Shown in pieces: positions 8,267-16,311 of a stretch of 64,000 nt of DNA (position 1 is the stretch's first letter; every line of letters starts with the position of its first letter). The notes under the pieces are model-generated. The model worked only from the letters and a program-made list of their open reading frames with translations. It ran no database searches and was not told the origin of the DNA. The translations under genes were made by a program, and so were the position numbers. The stretch comes from Dyella_A sp049445995. Its GTDB lineage: Bacteria > Pseudomonadota > Gammaproteobacteria > Xanthomonadales > Rhodanobacteraceae. The stretch is taken from the NCBI RefSeq assembly GCF_049445995.1, contig NZ_JBMSDZ010000004.1:124001-188000 (forward strand). Direction: 5' to 3'.

Positions 8267-9856
8267 ATGTCGAAGCAGGGAAGTCGATGGGTTGAGGTTT
8301 CGAAGCACGTTGCCGTGGCGCTGGGGTATGCGCTGGGCTTCATGCTGCTCCGCGAGGTCTCGTTCTCGCACTGGGTGCTTTTTGCTGGTTTTCGGTTCTG
8401 TTCGTTGTTGCTCGTACCATACAAATATTGGCCGGCCCTGGCGGTTGGTGAGCTGGGCCCAGCCGCATACACGAGCTTCAGCTGCATCGAGGTCTATGGA
8501 CTTGCCTGGTCCATGCTCGCAGCGGTTCCGCCCATCATCTTTGGTATGCCGCTTATCTGGTGGGGGCGTGCCCACCTGAATGTTCTCCCCCAAAGCGGCT
8601 CTGTAAATATCAGGTCACTACTTCTGTGCACACTGGCAGCCGCGAGTGTGTGGAGCTTCTTCAATCTGTCCGTCCTCTCGCTTGCCAAGCTGCCGACTCA
8701 TGCCCCCCCTCTCGCTTACCCAAGTATTCTCGGGCGCTGGTTTGTCGGCAATTTCCTTGGGGTGCTCACGGTCGCCCCACTTGTTCTGAGCTTGCGCGAG
8801 TTAATCGGTAGGCGTTCTGGACGCGAAGATATTCGAACTGCGTTCGCCAAAGAGGTGTTTGGCACCGGTGGAATGGTGATTACTTCCCTGACTGCTCTCG
8901 CCATGGTGGGGCATTTCGCGTCTAGCGAGGGCCTGCGGCAAAGCGCTCGAATGGCCATGTTCCTGCCCGTAGTCTGGCTAGCGTTGAAGTACGGATGGCA
9001 TGGTGCCGCCATAGGCGGGACTCTTGCGAGTATCGGTGTTGTTGCGACGATGCCGGCAGTTGCCGATACCGATACCATGCAGGCTCAGGTGTTTATTGCT
9101 TTCGCCATCACGACGATGCTTTTGCTCGGAGAGCGCATCGCATCTCTCCATTACGACGGGCAAAAGGAGCGGCAGGAACTGCGCAGTGCGATGATGCTTG
9201 CCCAAAAAAACATGTTCCTTGGTGAGTTGCATTTGCGTCAGACCTCCGAGGCTCTGGAGCACGTCCGCGAAGCAGTTCAAGGCACATATGGTCAACTTCT
9301 CACCCGATTTCAGCACTTGTTGCCCGATCAAGATGAGAGGGATTGCCGAAAGAAAGCGGCGGTAACCCAGCAACAATTGTTTCGTCTTGCCGACAGTCTG
9401 AATCCGGTTGTGTGGCGTTCCGAGGGTTTGGCCGCGGCATTGCGTCAGGGGTCAATTGCACGCGCCTTGTCTGAGTGGGGCGTCGATTATTGGTGCGACA
9501 TTCGAGAGAGGGGGCTGGAAGACATTTCCGACACGCTTTCCATCTCTGCCTACCGACTGGTATGTGACGCGATTTTCGATCTTTGCAAGGATCACCCCGT
9601 CAGTTCCATATCGCTTGCTCTCAGAGTTGGTACAGAGAACAGGGGGCGCCGCTGGCTGGTAGTGTGCGTCACGGCATCTTGGCTGGGGGAAGCCAAGCCC
9701 CTCCACTCCTCGGAGCTTGCTTTGCGGCTCTCAACCAGTGGGCTGGGAATCGAGGCTGTACAAGACAGGGTCTCAACTTTTTCCGGTCGACTTAAGTACC
9801 GCCACTATGATGATTACGCGCGTATCAGCATCATCATGTACGACCTCCAGCCCTGA
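8267..9856 (+). CDS. MASE1-domain membrane sensor with degenerate kinase-like C terminus
   Basis: 529 residues from ATG 8267, chosen because AGGGGGAAG lies just upstream and hydrophobic sequence begins soon after. About 10-295 form a MASE1-type multi-helix membrane sensor domain. About 300-390 are helical and hydrophilic. The C terminus (about 400-529) ends with SGLGIEAVQDRVSTFSGRL (491-509), resembling the G2 box region of NarX/UhpB-type histidine kinase ATPases, but I find no convincing phosphoacceptor His box or N box. It may therefore be a degenerate or non-catalytic sensor. Codon use is more AT-rich than in neighbours, suggesting recent acquisition. No response regulator is adjacent. The stop codon lies inside a perfect hairpin. 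Confidence 0.75.
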   Translation: MSKQGSRWVEVSKHVAVALGYALGFMLLREVSFSHWVLFAGFRFCSLLLVPYKYWPALAVGELGPAAYTSFSCIEVYGLAWSMLAAVPPIIFGMPLIWWGRAHLNVLPQSGSVNIRSLLLCTLAAASVWSFFNLSVLSLAKLPTHAPPLAYPSILGRWFVGNFLGVLTVAPLVLSLRELIGRRSGREDIRTAFAKEVFGTGGMVITSLTALAMVGHFASSEGLRQSARMAMFLPVVWLALKYGWHGAAIGGTLASIGVVATMPAVADTDTMQAQVFIAFAITTMLLLGERIASLHYDGQKERQELRSAMMLAQKNMFLGELHLRQTSEALEHVREAVQGTYGQLLTRFQHLLPDQDERDCRKKAAVTQQQLFRLADSLNPVVWRSEGLAAALRQGSIARALSEWGVDYWCDIRERGLEDISDTLSISAYRLVCDAIFDLCKDHPVSSISLALRVGTENRGRRWLVVCVTASWLGEAKPLHSSELALRLSTSGLGIEAVQDRVSTFSGRLKYRHYDDYARISIIMYDLQP

Positions 9857-9875
9857 CTGGTCGGCAGGGCTGGAG
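9845..9875 (+). terminator. Perfect hairpin at the 3' end of the MASE1 gene
   Basis: CTCCAGCCCTG pairs with CAGGGCTGGAG, an 11-base perfect stem around a 9-base loop. It contains the stop codon of the MASE1 gene and lies between convergent genes. It is not followed by a run of T, so termination may need Rho. Confidence 0.5.
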
Positions 9876-9900
9876 TTGGTTCAAGCCCACATCCAATCGA

Positions 9901-10341
9901 TCAATTGACGCGGGTGCTGCACTCCACCGGATCCTTGCAGTCAGTCGAAACCAGGAGTGTGGTCACGCCAATGCTCGGCGATGCAGCCTTGATGGTCATG
10001 GTGCCATCGCTGTACACCGTGTTGCCCGTGGTGTTCGTCGTGGTGCCGGTCGTGGTGGTGACGTTTTGTGCATCCGTGCCGATCGGCAGGACCAGCACCT
10101 GGCCGCCGGCGGTGGCGATCGCGGCGTGCACGCCGCCGTTGATGTCATTCACCTGGACGTAGCGCACGCCGTCCTTTTCGAACACGTATACGTGCCAGTG
10201 CGGATTGGCGCTGACATCGGTGGCGTTCGGCCAGGACTGGCCCAAGCCGGAGGAGGGTGCATCCGTGGCCTGGGCCATGCCGGACAAACCGAAGGCGAGG
10301 AGCACTCCGGCGATTGCGTGAAAACGCGAAATCTTGAGCAT
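9901..10341 (-). CDS. Small secreted protein of unknown function
   Basis: 146 residues from the ATG at 10341, which follows AGGGGAATTGCA on the minus strand. The first 24 or so residues are a clear signal peptide (Lys/Arg start, hydrophobic core GVLLAFGLSG, cleavage likely after AQA). The mature part has a short segment (HWHVYVFEKDGVRYVQVND) that could be a beta hairpin, then a Thr/Asn-rich stretch (TTTTGTTTNTTGN) and two Cys near the C terminus (CKDPVEC) that could form a disulfide. I recognise no family. It probably acts in the periplasm or outside. Confidence 0.75.
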   Translation of the reverse strand: MLKISRFHAIAGVLLAFGLSGMAQATDAPSSGLGQSWPNATDVSANPHWHVYVFEKDGVRYVQVNDINGGVHAAIATAGGQVLVLPIGTDAQNVTTTTGTTTNTTGNTVYSDGTMTIKAASPSIGVTTLLVSTDCKDPVECSTRVN

Positions 10342-10568
10342 TGCAATTCCCCTTTTTTGTGGACGTGATGACTGCCAGTGATCGTGAGATCGCGCCCAAC
10401 ATACCACTGCAGGATTCCGATGGGTGGGGACCTGCATCACGCGGAACAGGCCGTGGCTCCTGCCCGTGGGGATGATTTGAATGTCTCGCGTGCTTGATTC
10501 GCGCGAATGGGTCGGGATCGGGCGGTACTGAAAACAAAAGGCCCGCCTGGCGGCGGCTTTTCGATGCC

Positions 10569-10811
10569 ATGGTTGCAGATTCTGGCCAAGTTGAGCACTT
10601 GATCCATGAGGGCTGGTCACGCTGCTGCGCCTGGGCGAATGACGAAGACACCAGACGCGCCTGCAAAAGTAGCGACGACGCCTACCGGGTGTTTCGCAAG
10701 ATGCTGAAAGGCGGGCATCCGCCCGATGACTGGGATCGGCCCCTAGCCCACGCGCAGAAAGAATCGCAGCGGACGCAGGAATCATTGGCACGGGCGCCAG
10801 CCGTGCAGTGA
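10569..10811 (+). CDS. Hypothetical protein, doubtful
   Basis: An 80-codon frame from ATG 10569 to a TGA; the frame is open upstream to a TTG at 10494. The translation is Asp/Arg/Trp-containing and soluble, with no recognised motif. Codon use is mixed rather than strongly GC-ending. A GC-rich imperfect hairpin flanked by AAAA and TTTT (about 10533-10556) lies before it and could instead be a terminator. It sits in the 490-base gap between two leftward genes. It could be a real orphan gene or chance. Confidence 0.25.
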   Translation: MVADSGQVEHLIHEGWSRCCAWANDEDTRRACKSSDDAYRVFRKMLKGGHPPDDWDRPLAHAQKESQRTQESLARAPAVQ

Positions 10812-10833
10812 TTGGCGCAGCGTGCGTCGTCCC

Positions 10834-11697
10834 TCAGCCGTGACTCGGCCCGCCCGTGGAACCGCTGCCGATCCATTCGCGCGGACACGCACCGAAGCGT
10901 TGCTTGAAGGCCCGGGACAGCGAAGAGGGGCCGGCGAACCCCACTTCCCCGGCAACCTGCTTCAAAGGGCGGTCGTCGCGCAGTAGGGCCGTCGCCAGCG
11001 TCAGCCGCCAGTCCGTGAGATAGCGGGCGGGGGTGACGCCGGCCGCGCGTTTGAACGCTTGTGCGAACGCGCTGCGCGACATCGCCGCCTCCGATGCGAG
11101 CGAGGCGAGCGACCAGGCGTGGGCCGGCGAGCGATGCATCGCGACAAAAGCCCGCGCCAGCCGCGGATCGGACAGCCCCGCGATCATGCCGCTGCTGACG
11201 CCGACCTCGTCCGGGTGGTCGATGATCCAGCGCAGCAATTGAATGAAGACCACCTCGAACAGTCGGTCGATCAAGACCCGCGATCCGCATCGAACGCGAT
11301 CGGTCTCCGCGAACAGCAGATCGAGCGCCGGCTGCAGTCCCTCGATCCGCGCCAGGGGCACGCAGATCGACGGGGGCAGGGCGTCGACGATCGGATTGTG
11401 TTCGGCGCCGTCGAAATCGAGCGTGGCACAGGTGAAGTCCGAGCCTTCCCGCGGTGGATGGATGAATTCGTGGAAGACCGGGCGGGCGTACAGCAGCAGG
11501 CTCGGCTCATGCAGTTCCATCAGCTGCGCAAGACCCGGCGTCCGGCGATGGCGGACGGTGAGTGTCCCGCGCCTGAGCACGTGCAGGAATGCCCGACCCG
11601 GCCGGGCATCGAAGTGCGTCCGGCCGCACAGCGGGCCGTTGTGGAGGAGCGCGGCCCGAACCCGGAAGCGCTCGAGCAGAACCGAGAGCCGATCGAT
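10834..11697 (-). CDS. AraC family transcriptional regulator, 5' end unclear or truncated
   Basis: The recognisable protein has an N-terminal cupin-like ligand domain (starting near IDRLSVLLERFRVRA at 11697) and a C-terminal pair of helix-turn-helix motifs; the last 100 residues include SLASLASEAAMSRSAFAQAF and the second-helix signature VGFAGPSSLSRAFKQRFG. Related proteins start only a few residues before the IDRLS segment. Here no ATG, GTG or TTG occurs in frame near that point; the nearest are a GTG at 11844 and an ATG at 11934, and the latter lies inside the tRNA-Phe terminator. The intervening part reads as antisense of another gene's 3' end. The gene may be a 5'-truncated pseudogene. 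Coordinates give the part with family similarity. Confidence 0.75.
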   Translation of the reverse strand: MDRLSVLLERFRVRAALLHNGPLCGRTHFDARPGRAFLHVLRRGTLTVRHRRTPGLAQLMELHEPSLLLYARPVFHEFIHPPREGSDFTCATLDFDGAEHNPIVDALPPSICVPLARIEGLQPALDLLFAETDRVRCGSRVLIDRLFEVVFIQLLRWIIDHPDEVGVSSGMIAGLSDPRLARAFVAMHRSPAHAWSLASLASEAAMSRSAFAQAFKRAAGVTPARYLTDWRLTLATALLRDDRPLKQVAGEVGFAGPSSLSRAFKQRFGACPREWIGSGSTGGPSHG

Positions 11698-11720
11698 CGG
11701 CTGCTTGGCCGGGGACTCGG

Positions 11721-11861
11721 CAGGCCTTGGGCAGGATCTGGACGCAAGCCGGCATCGACCTCGATGCGCTGCGTGCCCCGGCCCGCGAGCATCGGCGCGG
11801 GCTCGCGCAGGCGCTCGATCGCGTGCTGTCCGATTGGTTCGCACGCAACCGGCTGGCCTGA
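11721..11861 (+). pseudogene. 3' remnant of an unidentified gene
   Basis: A plus-strand frame ending in TGA at 11859-11861 whose last 46 codons look coding (strongly GC-ending third positions) and translate to a helical tail with IDLDALRAPAREH, then LDRVLSDWFARNRLA. Upstream of about 11721 the same frame becomes antisense to the AraC gene and loses coding character. I read it as the C-terminal end of a gene whose body was lost in the event that also removed the AraC start. The family is not recognised. Confidence 0.35.
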
Positions 11862-11923
11862 AGCGGTGGTGGCACAGGCAGATCGGCGCCGAATCCCGCG
11901 TGGCGTCGCGGAACCCGGAAATG

Positions 11924-11951
11924 AAAACGCCCAACCGGAGAGGGTTGGGCG
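11924..11951 (-). terminator. Intrinsic terminator of tRNA-Phe
   Basis: On the minus strand CGCCCAACC, loop CTCTCC, GGTTGGGCG, then TTTT. This 9-base perfect stem with a T run begins 9 bases after the CCA end of tRNA-Phe. Confidence 0.85.
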
Positions 11952-11959
11952 CTGAAAGG

Positions 11960-12035
11960 TGGTGGCCGGGGACGGAATCGAACCGCCGACACGGGGATTT
12001 TCAATCCCCTGCTCTACCAACTGAGCTACCCGGCC
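11960..12035 (-). tRNA. tRNA-Phe (GAA)
   Basis: 76-base tRNA on the minus strand. The acceptor stem GGCCGGG pairs with CCCGGCC, followed by discriminator A and an encoded CCA. The D arm is GCTC-AGTTGGTA-GAGC, the anticodon stem-loop GGGGA-TTGAAAA-TCCCC gives anticodon GAA, and the T arm contains GGTTCGATTCC. A terminator follows immediately. tRNA 3' ends are common integration sites, and the patch downstream (about 8.2-11.9 kb) is atypical, but I found no integrase or repeated att sequence. Confidence 0.97.
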
Positions 12036-12117
12036 AGGGTATGGGTCCGCCGAGGCAGGCGCGGCCTGGGCCGGTGCGTCGTGGAGCCGCGCATTAAACT
12101 GGATGCGCCTTCCAGCG

Positions 12118-12396
12118 TCAAGACGCGGATGGCGGTGGCACGTAGCCTGCGGGCTGTTCGGCGCCACCCTCGAACAGGAATTTCTCCATTTCCCGGGCAA
12201 GGAACGAGCGCGCGGCCGGATCGAGCGGATTGAGCCGGTTCTCGTTGATCAGCATGGTCTGGTGCGTCATCCACTGTTGCCAGGCCGGCTTGGAGATTTC
12301 CGCGTAGATGCGTTGGCCGAGCGGGCCTGGCCATGGGGCGAAGTCGAGTCCTTCGGCATCGATGCCGAGCTTGCGGCAATGGACGGTACGGCTCAT
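12118..12396 (-). CDS. yggX: Probable Fe(2+)-trafficking protein YggX
   Basis: 92-residue cytoplasmic protein of the YggX family, linked to protection of iron-sulfur clusters and labile iron from oxidation. It begins MSRTVHCRKLG with the conserved Cys7, and has the family segments GPLGQRIY and ISKPAWQQWMTHQTMLINE. Its start overlaps the mutY stop by 4 bases, so the two are translationally coupled. Pairing of mutY with yggX is a conserved gammaproteobacterial arrangement, and both deal with oxidative damage. Confidence 0.95.
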   Translation of the reverse strand: MSRTVHCRKLGIDAEGLDFAPWPGPLGQRIYAEISKPAWQQWMTHQTMLINENRLNPLDPAARSFLAREMEKFLFEGGAEQPAGYVPPPSAS

Positions 12397-13466
12397 GGGG
12401 ATTCCTCGTGATCGGCTTGAAGGGACTGGAGCAGGACGCGGACCGGCGCGGGCAGGCCCAGCACGGCGCATTCGTCCCGATCGCACCAGCGGTGCAGCGG
12501 CTGGTCGGCCACGCCGGGGTGCGCGCTGGCGCGATCGAACAGCAGCGGCTCCACGGCGAGCCTGTAATGGCTGAAGACGTGGGTGAACGGCGCCAGCGGT
12601 CGCGCGTCGTCCACCCGCGCCCATTGCCCGGCGGTGCGCCAGGCGGCGTCCGGGTCGGGCGCTTCGGGCAGGCTCCACAGGCCCGACCACACGCCCTGCG
12701 GCCCGCGCCGCTCCAGCAGGATGCGGCCCCGCTCGTCGCGCAGGATCAGCATCAGCGTGCTGCGCACGGGCTGGCGCCTGCCGGGCCTGGCGGTGGGCAA
12801 TTGTGCGGTGAGGCCCTCGCGACGGGCCACGCAGTCTTCCTGCAGTGGGCAGTCTCCGCAGCGCGGCTGGCTGCGAACGCACACGGTCGCGCCCAGGTCC
12901 ATGATGGACTGGGTGTAGTCGGCCACGCGCTGGTCGGGTGTGTGCGATGCGGCGAGCTGCCAGAGTTTCTTTTCGACGGCGCTCTGGCCCGGATCGCCGT
13001 GGATGCCGTGGTAGCGGCTCAGCACCCGCTTCACGTTGCCGTCGAGGATGGGAAAGCGCAGCCCGTGGGCCTGCGCCAGGATCGCGCCGGCGGTGGATCG
13101 GCCGATGCCGGGCAGCGCACGCAGCGCCTCGAAGTCGCGCGGGAGTTCGCCCTCGTGGCGCTCGACGCAGCGCTGCGCGGCCTGGTGCAGGAAGCGCGCG
13201 CGCCGGTAGTAGCCCAGGCCCGACCACAGCGCGAGCACGGTGTCCTCGTCGGCGCGCGCGAGATGGCCGAGGGTCGGCAGTGCCTCGATGAAGCGGTGGA
13301 AGTACGGGACCACCGTCGCCACCTGGGTCTGCTGCAGCATCACTTCGGACAGCCAGACCCGGTAGGCATCGCGGCAGCCGGCCGCATCGCCGTGTTGCCA
13401 CGGCAGATCCTTGCGGCCGTGCCGGTCGAACCAGCGCAGCAGGCGGGCGGCGACGCGCTCGGTCAT
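12393..13466 (-). CDS. mutY: A/G-specific adenine glycosylase MutY
   Basis: Removes adenine mispaired with 8-oxoguanine in base excision repair. The protein is 357 residues, normal for MutY. Features: SEVMLQQTQV with catalytic Glu41; helix-hairpin-helix LPGIGRSTAGAIL (118-130); LDGN with Asp142; a [4Fe-4S] cluster set Cys196, 203, 206, 212 in the C-x6-C-x2-C-x5-C spacing; and a C-terminal MutT-like domain (about 230-350) for 8-oxoG recognition. The start chosen (13466) overlaps the stop of the upstream AsmA-like gene by 4 bases; the frame is open further but only as antisense of other coding sequence. Confidence 0.96.
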   Translation of the reverse strand: MTERVAARLLRWFDRHGRKDLPWQHGDAAGCRDAYRVWLSEVMLQQTQVATVVPYFHRFIEALPTLGHLARADEDTVLALWSGLGYYRRARFLHQAAQRCVERHEGELPRDFEALRALPGIGRSTAGAILAQAHGLRFPILDGNVKRVLSRYHGIHGDPGQSAVEKKLWQLAASHTPDQRVADYTQSIMDLGATVCVRSQPRCGDCPLQEDCVARREGLTAQLPTARPGRRQPVRSTLMLILRDERGRILLERRGPQGVWSGLWSLPEAPDPDAAWRTAGQWARVDDARPLAPFTHVFSHYRLAVEPLLFDRASAHPGVADQPLHRWCDRDECAVLGLPAPVRVLLQSLQADHEESP

Positions 13467-14518
13467 GGCGAGGCGGTGGGTGGCATGGCCGCGCTGGCGG
13501 TGCCGGCGGGGACGTCCTTGCCGATATCCAGGCTCAGTCCCTCCACGTGGATGCCGCCGACATCGAGGCGGTCGGCATCCACGTGGCCCTGGCCGGGCGG
13601 CATGGTCAGCGGCGTGCCGCCCCGGGTGCCCAGTTGCGACCACCAGCCCGCCAACTGCAGCGGTGGCAGGCGCAGGTCGACGTGGTTGGCGGCGCCATCG
13701 AGCTTGAGCGCCAGCAGCAGCGGATCGCGTGCGTTGGCCGGGGTCAGTCGCATGGACACCTCGTAGCGCCCGCTGTCGGCGCTGTCGAGCTGGCCGGCGA
13801 GATCGGCCGAGGCGTCGGCCGCGCCGTGCCAGCGCGCGCTGCCGCGCAGATCCAGGACCATGCTTGCGCCGTGCGACAGGTGCAGCACGATGTTCTCGAA
13901 CAGCATGCTGGCGCCGCGCATGCGGGGCGTGGCGAGCAGGCGCAGTTGCACCGGATCTTCGCCGGCGTCGCGTCCGGTCATGTCCAGCGAGAACGGCTTG
14001 CCGGGATTGAGCTGCCCGGTTTCCAGCGCGAGGTTCTGCAGCAGGATGTCGTTGCCGCGCACCACGCTGGCCCGGCTGATCAGGATGCCGGTGACGATGC
14101 GTGGAATCTGCGGCGGGTGGGCGGCGTCCGTGGCCGGAAGGCGCGCGGCCCAGGCCTGCAGGGCGTCCAGATCGACGCGCGGAGCGTCGATCTCAAGCCG
14201 GGAGATCACCGTCCGTCCGCCGAACAGCGTGCGCCACGGCAGCGCCAGCCGGCCGCGCGCGGCCAGCAGGATCGGCATGGTCGCGTCCTGCTCGTTGAGC
14301 GTGATGCCTTCGAGCTCCAGCGCGGGCCGGGGGAACAGCGTGGGCCGGGCCGGGCTGGCCAGGTGCAGTTGCAGCCCCGCGGCGCTCGCCTGTGCCTGCA
14401 AGGTGGCGGTGAAGCGATCCGGCTGCAGCAGCCAGTAGACGCCGATGACGATGGTCAGCAGCAGCGTGGCCGCCGCGCCGGCCAAGCCGAGCAGGGCGAT
14501 ACGCCAGCGGCGCTTCAT
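13463..14518 (-). CDS. AsmA-like envelope protein
   Basis: 351 residues with one N-terminal membrane anchor (about 8-31) and a large periplasmic beta-rich domain. The sequence after the anchor (LLQPDRFTATLQAQASAAGL and LFPRPALELEGITL) matches the AsmA/DUF748 pattern, proteins related to the bridge-like lipid carriers that move phospholipid across the periplasm or affect outer-membrane assembly. It is shorter than E. coli AsmA (617), so may contain only the N-terminal module. It is the first of the asmA-mutY-yggX overlap chain and lies 24 bases downstream of ftsY. Confidence 0.75.
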   Translation of the reverse strand: MKRRWRIALLGLAGAAATLLLTIVIGVYWLLQPDRFTATLQAQASAAGLQLHLASPARPTLFPRPALELEGITLNEQDATMPILLAARGRLALPWRTLFGGRTVISRLEIDAPRVDLDALQAWAARLPATDAAHPPQIPRIVTGILISRASVVRGNDILLQNLALETGQLNPGKPFSLDMTGRDAGEDPVQLRLLATPRMRGASMLFENIVLHLSHGASMVLDLRGSARWHGAADASADLAGQLDSADSGRYEVSMRLTPANARDPLLLALKLDGAANHVDLRLPPLQLAGWWSQLGTRGGTPLTMPPGQGHVDADRLDVGGIHVEGLSLDIGKDVPAGTASAAMPPTASP

Positions 14519-14542
14519 CCGCGCAGGCCCGCGTGGCGCGAC

Positions 14543-15634
14543 TCAGTCATGGCCGAGCCGGGCAGGGAGCAGGCCGTCGACGAAGGCCGCGGCATCGAAC
14601 CGACGCAGATCCGTGGCGGTCTCGCCCAGCCCCACGTAGCGGATCGGCAGGCCGAACTCGCGGGCCAGCGCGAACACCACGCCGCCCTTGGCGGTGCCGT
14701 CCAGCTTGGTGACGACCAGGCCGGTGACGCCGACGATCTGGCGGAACTGGCGGACCTGGCTCACCGCGTTCTGGCCGGTGGTGCCGTCGATCACCATCAG
14801 CACCTCGTGCGGCGCCGCCGGATCGAGCTTCTTCAGCACGCGGGCGATCTTGCCCAGCTCGTCCATCAGGCCGCCCTGGGTGTGCAGGCGGCCGGCGGTG
14901 TCGGCGATCAGCACGTCGGCGCCACGCGAGCGGGCCGCCTGCAGCGCGTCGAAGATCACGCTGGCCGAATCGGCGTCCTGGCCCTGCGCGATCACCGGCA
15001 CCTGGTTGCGCTCGCCCCAGGCCTTGAGCTGGTTCACCGCGGCGGCGCGGAAGGTGTCGCCGGCGGCCAGCAGCACGCTGCGGCCCTCGTCGCGATAGCG
15101 GCGCGCCAGCTTGCCGATGGTGGTGGTCTTGCCCACGCCGTTGATGCCGACGGTGAGCACCACGAAGGGCTGGTGGCCGGAGACGTCCAGCGGCTGCTGC
15201 ACCGGCACGAGCTGCGCGACCAACGCCTGGCGCAGCGCATCGAGCAGGGCGTCCGCATCGGCGAACTCGCGCGCGTGCATGCGCCTGCGCAGCGCCTCGA
15301 CCAGGTTCGTGCTGGCCTCGACGCCCACGTCGGCGGTGATCAGCGCGGTTTCCAGCTCGTCGAGCAGGTCGTCGTCCAGCCGCGGATGGCGCACGAACAG
15401 CGCGCCCAGGCTCCTGGCCAGGCCGCTGCCGGACAGGCGTTCGCGCCAGCTGCGCCGGGCCGGTTCCGATTCGCCCGCGGTACCTGCTGCGGTAGATGCG
15501 ACGGCGGTGGGCATGGCCGCCCCCGCCGGCGCGGCGGGAACATCCGATGCGGTCGAGGCGGCATCGTCAGCTGCGGTGGCCGCATCCTGCGCCGGTTCGC
15601 CGTCGGCGGGCTTCTTCTTCCAGAACTTGAGCAT
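14543..15634 (-). CDS. ftsY: Signal recognition particle receptor FtsY
   Basis: GTPase that docks the SRP-ribosome complex at the inner membrane for co-translational insertion. 363 residues: a Lys start then an Ala/Asp/Glu-rich acidic N-terminal segment (1-60) for membrane targeting, the N domain (about 65-150), and the G domain with GINGVGKTTTIGKLA (163-177), DTAGRL and TKLDGTAKGG. The rsmD gene is divergent, 74 bases away; the ftsY-rsmD-coaD neighbourhood is widely conserved. Confidence 0.97.
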   Translation of the reverse strand: MLKFWKKKPADGEPAQDAATAADDAASTASDVPAAPAGAAMPTAVASTAAGTAGESEPARRSWRERLSGSGLARSLGALFVRHPRLDDDLLDELETALITADVGVEASTNLVEALRRRMHAREFADADALLDALRQALVAQLVPVQQPLDVSGHQPFVVLTVGINGVGKTTTIGKLARRYRDEGRSVLLAAGDTFRAAAVNQLKAWGERNQVPVIAQGQDADSASVIFDALQAARSRGADVLIADTAGRLHTQGGLMDELGKIARVLKKLDPAAPHEVLMVIDGTTGQNAVSQVRQFRQIVGVTGLVVTKLDGTAKGGVVFALAREFGLPIRYVGLGETATDLRRFDAAAFVDGLLPARLGHD

Positions 15635-15708
15635 GGCGAGGGCGATTCAAAGACAATGGGCGGCATGCTATCACCCCGATCCGAACTGCCCGCTGAGGGC
15701 GCGACCCG

Positions 15709-16281
15709 ATGAGGCGCACGCCCGGGCGCATCCGCATCATCGGCGGCAGCCTGCGCAATTCCCGCCTCGACGTGCCGGACCTGCCGGGCTTGCGGCCCAC
15801 TCCCGAACGGGTCCGCGAAACGCTGTTCAACTGGCTGTCGCCGGTGATCGCCGGCGCGCACGGGCTGGATCTGTGCGCCGGCACCGGCGCGCTCGGCCTG
15901 GAAGCGCTTTCGCGCGGGGCGGCCAGCGTGCATTTCGTGGAGCCGCAGGCGGCCGCGGCGCAGGCGTTGCGCGCCAACCTGGCCCGGCTCAAGGTGGCCG
16001 GGGCGAGCGTGGATGCGGTCGATGCCGCCCGTTTTCTCGCCGGCGCGCCGCGGCCGTTCGACGTGGTCTGGCTCGATCCGCCGTTCGCCGCGGATCTCTG
16101 GAGCACGCTGGCGCAGCGGCTGGAGCAGGGCTGGCTCGGCGCCTCGGCATGGATCTACGTGGAGTCGCCACGGGATCGGGTGCTCGCCTTGCCGGCCCAC
16201 TGGATGCTGCACCGCGAGGCGCAGGCCGGCGAGGTGCGCCATGCGCTCTATCGCCGCGCCGGGATGCTTCCGTTAAGCTAA
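15709..16281 (+). CDS. rsmD: 16S rRNA (guanine(966)-N(2))-methyltransferase RsmD
   Basis: Methylates G966 of 16S rRNA using S-adenosylmethionine. 190 residues with the SAM-binding motif LDLCAGTGALGLEALSRG (53-70) and the catalytic amino-methyltransferase motif DPPF (123-126). The N-terminal RIIGGSLRNSRL is typical of the family. Short segment PTPERVRETLFNWL is also family-specific. It is followed directly by coaD. Confidence 0.95.
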   Translation: MRRTPGRIRIIGGSLRNSRLDVPDLPGLRPTPERVRETLFNWLSPVIAGAHGLDLCAGTGALGLEALSRGAASVHFVEPQAAAAQALRANLARLKVAGASVDAVDAARFLAGAPRPFDVVWLDPPFAADLWSTLAQRLEQGWLGASAWIYVESPRDRVLALPAHWMLHREAQAGEVRHALYRRAGMLPLS

Positions 16282-16311
16282 ATGCCCATTCATTCGGGCT
16301 GCCGAGCATCC

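Noticed and set aside
11960..12035. tRNA-Phe as a proven integration site
   Set aside because: No integrase and no duplicated 3' end were found downstream; only composition hints at an island.
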